A DNA stretch of 9,404 nt, taken from the NCBI GenBank assembly GCA_030043285.1, contig JASHXZ010000288.1, positions 1 through 9,404 of the forward strand, written 5' to 3'. Below the pieces are notes generated by a model, which did no database searches, had not been told where the DNA came from, and worked only from the letters and a program-made list of their open reading frames with translations. The position numbers were made by a program, and so were the translations under genes. Below are positions 6,229 to 9,404 of the stretch, one piece after another (positions within the stretch are counted from its first letter, which is position 1; each line of letters starts with the position of its first letter). Source of the DNA: Xanthobacteraceae bacterium (GTDB lineage Bacteria; Pseudomonadota; Alphaproteobacteria; Rhizobiales; Xanthobacteraceae).

Positions 6229-7446
6229 GTGCCGAACTTTCGCTATCGGGCGCTAACCCAGGCCGGCGAGATCGTCAGCGGCTCGATTTCGGCGCCGACG
6301 ACGGCCGAAGTCGTCCGCCAAGTCGAATATCTCGGCCTGGTTCCCATCGACACATTGGCAGACAGTGGCCGGACGTCGTTCTGGCGCCTCGACCTTGGTT
6401 CGTTGGGCGGCCCACGCGGCGAAGCGGTCACAATCTTTACCCGCGATCTTGGCCTCCTGCTCAAGGCGGGCGCCAGACTCGATGCCGCGCTCGAATTGCT
6501 CGCAACCGACATGGATATTGCCCGGCTAGGCCCGGTGATCGGCAAGATACGGTCCAGCATTTTGGGCGGCGAGAGCTTTGCCGAAGCGGTGTCGCACCAT
6601 CCGGCGGTTTTTCCGGCAATTTACGTGGCTCTAGTGCGGGTGGGTGAGGCTTCCGGAACGCTCGATCACATCCTCGAAGTGATTGCCGCGGACCGCGAGC
6701 GGGCGGAAGCGTTGCGCCGCAAATTCAGTGAAGCAATTCGCTATCCTGCCTTCGTGCTGTTTGCTGCAGGCTGCGTTTTGACTTTTTTCCTGCTGTTCGT
6801 ACTGCCGCAATTCGCTTCGGTGCTGCGCGGATTCAAAGCCAAGCTCGATCCTATCGTCGTCTTCTTCCTCGACTTGTCGGACTTGGTGCGTGCGCACGGC
6901 CAAATCATAGCGTTTTCGGGTGCGCTCGCCATCGTGGCGGTTTGGCTATTGGCGCGGCGCGCGAGCACGCAACGCGCGGCGTGGAACGCGATGGCGCGAA
7001 TGCCGCTTCTCAAGTCGCTGGTGGCGTTCAATACCACCGGCCTGTTTTGTCGGAATGTCGGCCTGTTACTCGGCAGCGGAACGACGCTTTCGGCGGCGCT
7101 ACGCATTCTTATCGACATAATGGACCGGCGAGGCCAGCCCGAGGCATGGCAAAAAGTCGCCGATCGCGTTCGTCACGGCGGCAAGCTTTCTGACGGCTTG
7201 GCGGATGCCAAAGTGCTTCCCGTAGCCGCGGTCCGAATGCTAAGATTGGGCGAGGAGACGGGACAGCTTGCCAGCGTGAGCAGCCGCATCGCGGAGTTCT
7301 ACGAGGCGAAGCTGCAGCGCAGCCTGGACCGGATCGTCGGCATCGCGGGCCCTGCCGCCATTATCTGCATCAGCGTCGTGGTTGGGGGGCTGATCGTCTC
7401 CGTGATGACATCCTTGCTGTCGGTGAGTCAGATCGTTGGCTATTGA
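6229..7446 (+). CDS. gspF: GspF, T2SS inner-membrane platform protein
   Basis: This 405-residue polytopic membrane protein is the platform on which GspE acts to add pseudopilin subunits. The GTG start at 6229 gives VPNFRYRALTQAGE, the usual GspF N-terminus, and lies 4 bases after the gspE stop. An ATG at 6224 is out of frame, and an upstream ATG at 6160 would only add gspE-overlapping residues. Two T2SSF cytoplasmic domains are visible, one starting at IFTRDLGLLLKAGARLDAAL (~69-88) and one at FNTTGLFCRNVGLLLGSGTT (~267-286). Three membrane segments lie at ~174-193, ~226-242 and ~369-398. Length and layout are normal for the family. Confidence 0.96.
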   Translation: MPNFRYRALTQAGEIVSGSISAPTTAEVVRQVEYLGLVPIDTLADSGRTSFWRLDLGSLGGPRGEAVTIFTRDLGLLLKAGARLDAALELLATDMDIARLGPVIGKIRSSILGGESFAEAVSHHPAVFPAIYVALVRVGEASGTLDHILEVIAADRERAEALRRKFSEAIRYPAFVLFAAGCVLTFFLLFVLPQFASVLRGFKAKLDPIVVFFLDLSDLVRAHGQIIAFSGALAIVAVWLLARRASTQRAAWNAMARMPLLKSLVAFNTTGLFCRNVGLLLGSGTTLSAALRILIDIMDRRGQPEAWQKVADRVRHGGKLSDGLADAKVLPVAAVRMLRLGEETGQLASVSSRIAEFYEAKLQRSLDRIVGIAGPAAIICISVVVGGLIVSVMTSLLSVSQIVGY

Positions 7447-7452
7447 GGGTAC

Positions 7453-7914
7453 ATGCACATGATCAGGTTTACGTCACTTGGGTCACGGCGTCGGCGCTTG
7501 CCGGCGCAGCGAGCCGCCGAGGCCGGGTTCACCCTGGTCGAGATGCTGGTGGTGATCACGATCATCGGTCTCATCATGGCTCTGGTCGCGCCACGCGTGC
7601 TCAACTACCTGTCGGAATCAAAAGTCAAAGCCGCCAAAATCCAGATCGAGAGTTTTGGTAGCGCCCTTGACCTGTACTACCTCGACGAAGGTCGCTATCC
7701 GACGACCTCGGAAGGGCTTGTCGCGCTGGTCCAGAAGCCGGAAGCCTCCCCAACCTGGAACGGTCCGTACCTGAAAGGCGCTGTCGTTCCGAGCGACCCT
7801 TGGGGCAATGGGTACGTGTATCGCTCGCCCGGAGAACACGGTCCGTACGACATCGTCTCGTACGGAGCTGAGGGCCATGAGGGCGCAAATGATATCACGA
7901 GCTGGACGCACTGA
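7453..7914 (+). CDS. gspG: GspG, major pseudopilin
   Basis: This is a 153-residue precursor of the main pseudopilus subunit. The leader is basic (SRRRR at 11-15) and ends at Gly25, followed by Phe26 and FTLVE with Glu30 at mature position +5, then a hydrophobic helix (~31-47). The globular part has the GspG signature: GRYPTTSEGLVAL, WNGPYLKG, PSDPWGNGYVY, and the end GHEGANDITSW, which corresponds to the calcium-binding C-terminal loop of the family. Mature length is 128 residues, typical. ATG 7453 lies 4 bases after GAGG (7445-7448). ATG 7459 is in frame with a longer, also acceptable 10-base spacing, so the start is uncertain by two codons. The gene starts 6 bases after the gspF stop. Confidence 0.96.
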   Translation: MHMIRFTSLGSRRRRLPAQRAAEAGFTLVEMLVVITIIGLIMALVAPRVLNYLSESKVKAAKIQIESFGSALDLYYLDEGRYPTTSEGLVALVQKPEASPTWNGPYLKGAVVPSDPWGNGYVYRSPGEHGPYDIVSYGAEGHEGANDITSWTH

Positions 7915-8359
7915 GGCCGGCGCGGAAGGATTCACGCTGATCGAGGTTGTCTGCATCCTCGCGATTATTGCGATGCTGGCCGCGATCGTGCTTCCGGAGT
8001 TTCCGCGTGCCACAGCGCTGTCCCGCATCGAGGGCTACGCGATGGAAACGGCGGTCCTGCTGAACGCCGATCACGATGCGGCGCAGCGCCAGCACCGCGA
8101 AATTGCGACACTGGTCGAGGCTGGTTCGCGGTTCATCCGATCAGGAGCGACGGGCGAGACCCTGCAATTTCCGAACGACGTCAGGGTCGATGCCTTGCTC
8201 GCCCAGCGCTGCAACGACCGGGCGGCAGGCGCGGCCATCCATTACCTGCCTTCCGGCATGTCATGCGGCGGCGTCGTGGCCCTGACGCGCGGGGGCGTCG
8301 GCTTCCAGGTTCGGGTCAATTGGCTGACGGGAGGGGCGGAGATTGTTCCGGTCAATTGA
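7889..8359 (+). CDS. gspH: GspH, minor pseudopilin
   Basis: This 156-residue pseudopilin belongs to the pseudopilus tip complex or its base. The leader ends at Gly14, cut before FTLIEV with Glu19 at +5, then a hydrophobic helix follows (~20-35). The C-terminal part (LQFPNDVRVD, HYLPSGMSCGGVVAL, VRVNWLTGGAEIV) follows the GspH beta-sheet pattern. I chose ATG 7889 because GAGG (7879-7882) sits 6 bases before it; ATG 7877 is in frame but has GAGG only 3 bases away. Either way the start overlaps the end of gspG (7914), which implies translational coupling. Two cysteines (108 and 126) in the periplasmic domain could form a disulfide. The H identity rests on gene order and C-terminal pattern. Confidence 0.88.
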   Translation: MISRAGRTEAGAEGFTLIEVVCILAIIAMLAAIVLPEFPRATALSRIEGYAMETAVLLNADHDAAQRQHREIATLVEAGSRFIRSGATGETLQFPNDVRVDALLAQRCNDRAAGAAIHYLPSGMSCGGVVALTRGGVGFQVRVNWLTGGAEIVPVN

Positions 8360-8759
8360 TTCCAATCGACGCCGGCGCGCGCAGGGCTTCACCATGATAG
8401 AGGCGCTGATCGCGCTGGCTGTCATAGCCGTTTCGCTTGCCGCTATCGCTTCGGTCATCGCGGAAAATATCCGTGGCACCGAAGTCGTCGAGGCGCGCCT
8501 AGGCCTCATTCAGGCGGCGCGCGCGTTGCTTACCGCCCTGCCCGACCGCAATCAGGTGGCGCAGGGCGAATTGCGGGGCGAGATAGGGTCTGAGCGCTGG
8601 CGCATCGATGTGCTGCCATTTGTTGCCGATTTCGTCGATCCCGGCAAACCAACGGCATGGGTGCCGCAAACCATTGTGCTGCGCCTGCAAGCGCCGAGCG
8701 GCGAGATCATCCGCCTGGACACGGTCAGGCTTCGGCGCAACGACGGTGCCGGCAGATGA
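8343..8759 (+). CDS. gspI: GspI, minor pseudopilin, TTG start
   Basis: This 138-residue minor pseudopilin nucleates the GspI-J-K tip complex in the family model. The only usable in-frame start is TTG 8343, and GGGAGGGG (8329-8336) places a strong ribosome-binding site with GGAGG 8 bases before it. The leader (SIDSNRRRRAQG) is basic and is cut before FTMIEALIAL, with Glu20 at +5. The rest fits GspI in size and in the WRIDVLPF...IVLRLQAPSGEIIRLDTVRL strands. It overlaps gspH by 17 bases and ends in an ATGA overlap with gspJ. Confidence 0.92.
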   Translation: MFRSIDSNRRRRAQGFTMIEALIALAVIAVSLAAIASVIAENIRGTEVVEARLGLIQAARALLTALPDRNQVAQGELRGEIGSERWRIDVLPFVADFVDPGKPTAWVPQTIVLRLQAPSGEIIRLDTVRLRRNDGAGR

Positions 8760-9404
8760 CAGGCGCGCCGGACCAGTCGCGTTGCGCGGGATTCACGTTG
8801 GTCGAAGCGCTCGCTTCGACCCTGCTGATGACCATCATCTTGGCCGCGCTTGCCACCATCACGGCACAGTGGCTGCCGAGCTGGGATCGCGGTTTTGCCC
8901 GGCTGCAACGCGGCGGAGTCTTGGCGGCGAGCTTGGAGCGGCTGACCAACGATATCGCCGCCGCCCAGTACGTTTCCGCTGGCACCGCCAACGACCCACC
9001 GCTGTTCGACGGCAGCGAATTGTCAGTGACGTTTGTGCGAACCACGCTCGCCCCGAATACGACCACTGGGCTTGAAGTGGTTCGGCTTGCAGAAGACGGC
9101 AGTGAGCACGGGCCGGCTTTGGTGCGCAGCACGGCGCCATTACCGATCGGGGGTGAATCCTCATCGGAAAATGGCGACCTGCTGTTCGTAAATCCGGTCG
9201 TCATGATCCGCGCGCCTTATCGCGTGTCGTTTTCCTATGCCGGGCCTGATCGAGTCTGGCAGAGCACCTGGCGCGGCCAGGTAGCGCTGCCGCGCGCGGT
9301 GCGGATAAGCTTGCGGGACAACGCGACCTCGATGGTTCTTGGCGTCTCGACAAGCACGTTGGTCCATGCCGAACTACCGGCGCGCTGCACATGGGTCAGG
9401 ACGG
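8756..9404 (+). CDS. gspJ: GspJ, minor pseudopilin, 3' partial
   Basis: The frame starts at ATG 8756, overlapping the gspI stop as ATGA, and stays open to the window edge (216 residues seen). The leader MTGAPDQSRCAG is cut before FTLVEALAS, with Glu17 at +5, followed by a hydrophobic helix (LLMTIILAALATITAQWL). The mature domain (WDRGFARLQRG, then LERLTNDIAAAQYVS) matches the early part of GspJ, which is the larger tip subunit. Unlike the other three pseudopilins the leader has a single basic residue, an Asp and a Cys. The gene order E-F-G-H-I-J is the standard one, so gspK probably follows outside the window. Confidence 0.92.
   Translation, partial: MTGAPDQSRCAGFTLVEALASTLLMTIILAALATITAQWLPSWDRGFARLQRGGVLAASLERLTNDIAAAQYVSAGTANDPPLFDGSELSVTFVRTTLAPNTTTGLEVVRLAEDGSEHGPALVRSTAPLPIGGESSSENGDLLFVNPVVMIRAPYRVSFSYAGPDRVWQSTWRGQVALPRAVRISLRDNATSMVLGVSTSTLVHAELPARCTWVRT

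Noticed and set aside
1..9404. CRISPR arrays, insertion sequences, tRNA or rRNA genes
   Set aside because: Reading through the window showed no regularly spaced DNA repeats, transposase frames, terminal inverted repeats or tRNA-like sequences.

Overview
The window is about 9.4 kb of GC-rich, densely coding DNA holding most of a type II secretion system (T2SS) locus. The base composition, the use of GTG and TTG starts, the peptidase-only prepilin peptidase and the proteins' general character suggest an alphaproteobacterium, probably of the Hyphomicrobiales (Bradyrhizobium-like). That placement is an inference from family resemblance; no search was run.

Layout, left to right. (1) Positions 1-663 (+) hold the 3' part of a GspC/GspN-like gene. 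Its proline-rich tail carries four copies of a W-x-D-G-D-G-x-x-x-x-P-P motif. (2) A 73-bp convergent gap holds a possible hairpin. (3) Positions 1213-737 (-) encode a small exported Sel1-repeat protein. (4) A gap of about 170 bp follows, with no gene but with a 9-bp direct repeat. (5) On the minus strand lie gspO (1992-1387, prepilin peptidase) and, upstream of it, gspD (4381-2033, the outer-membrane secretin, made as a lipoprotein). (6) A 106-bp divergent intergenic region (4382-4487) separates gspD from gspE and probably holds back-to-back promoters. (7) On the plus strand is a tight operon: gspE (ATPase), gspF (inner-membrane platform), gspG (major pseudopilin), and gspH, gspI and gspJ (minor pseudopilins). 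Genes in it overlap or sit a few bases apart. gspJ runs off the right edge, and gspK, gspL and gspM are expected beyond it.

How the parts work together. GspE hydrolyses ATP on the cytoplasmic face and, with GspF, drives assembly of a periplasmic pseudopilus of GspG capped by GspH, I, J and presumably K. GspO cuts the leader of each pseudopilin at the Gly^Phe junction visible in all four. The pseudopilus pushes folded periplasmic substrates through the GspD channel. The partial left-edge protein has a GspC-type homology-region fold signature and is the best candidate in view for the inner-membrane/secretin connector.

I do not see a wholly new system. The most unusual items are the WxDGDG repeat tail on the GspC/N-like protein, the GspO that lacks the methyltransferase half, the secretin made as a lipoprotein with Asp at +2, and the Sel1-repeat protein downstream of gspD-gspO.
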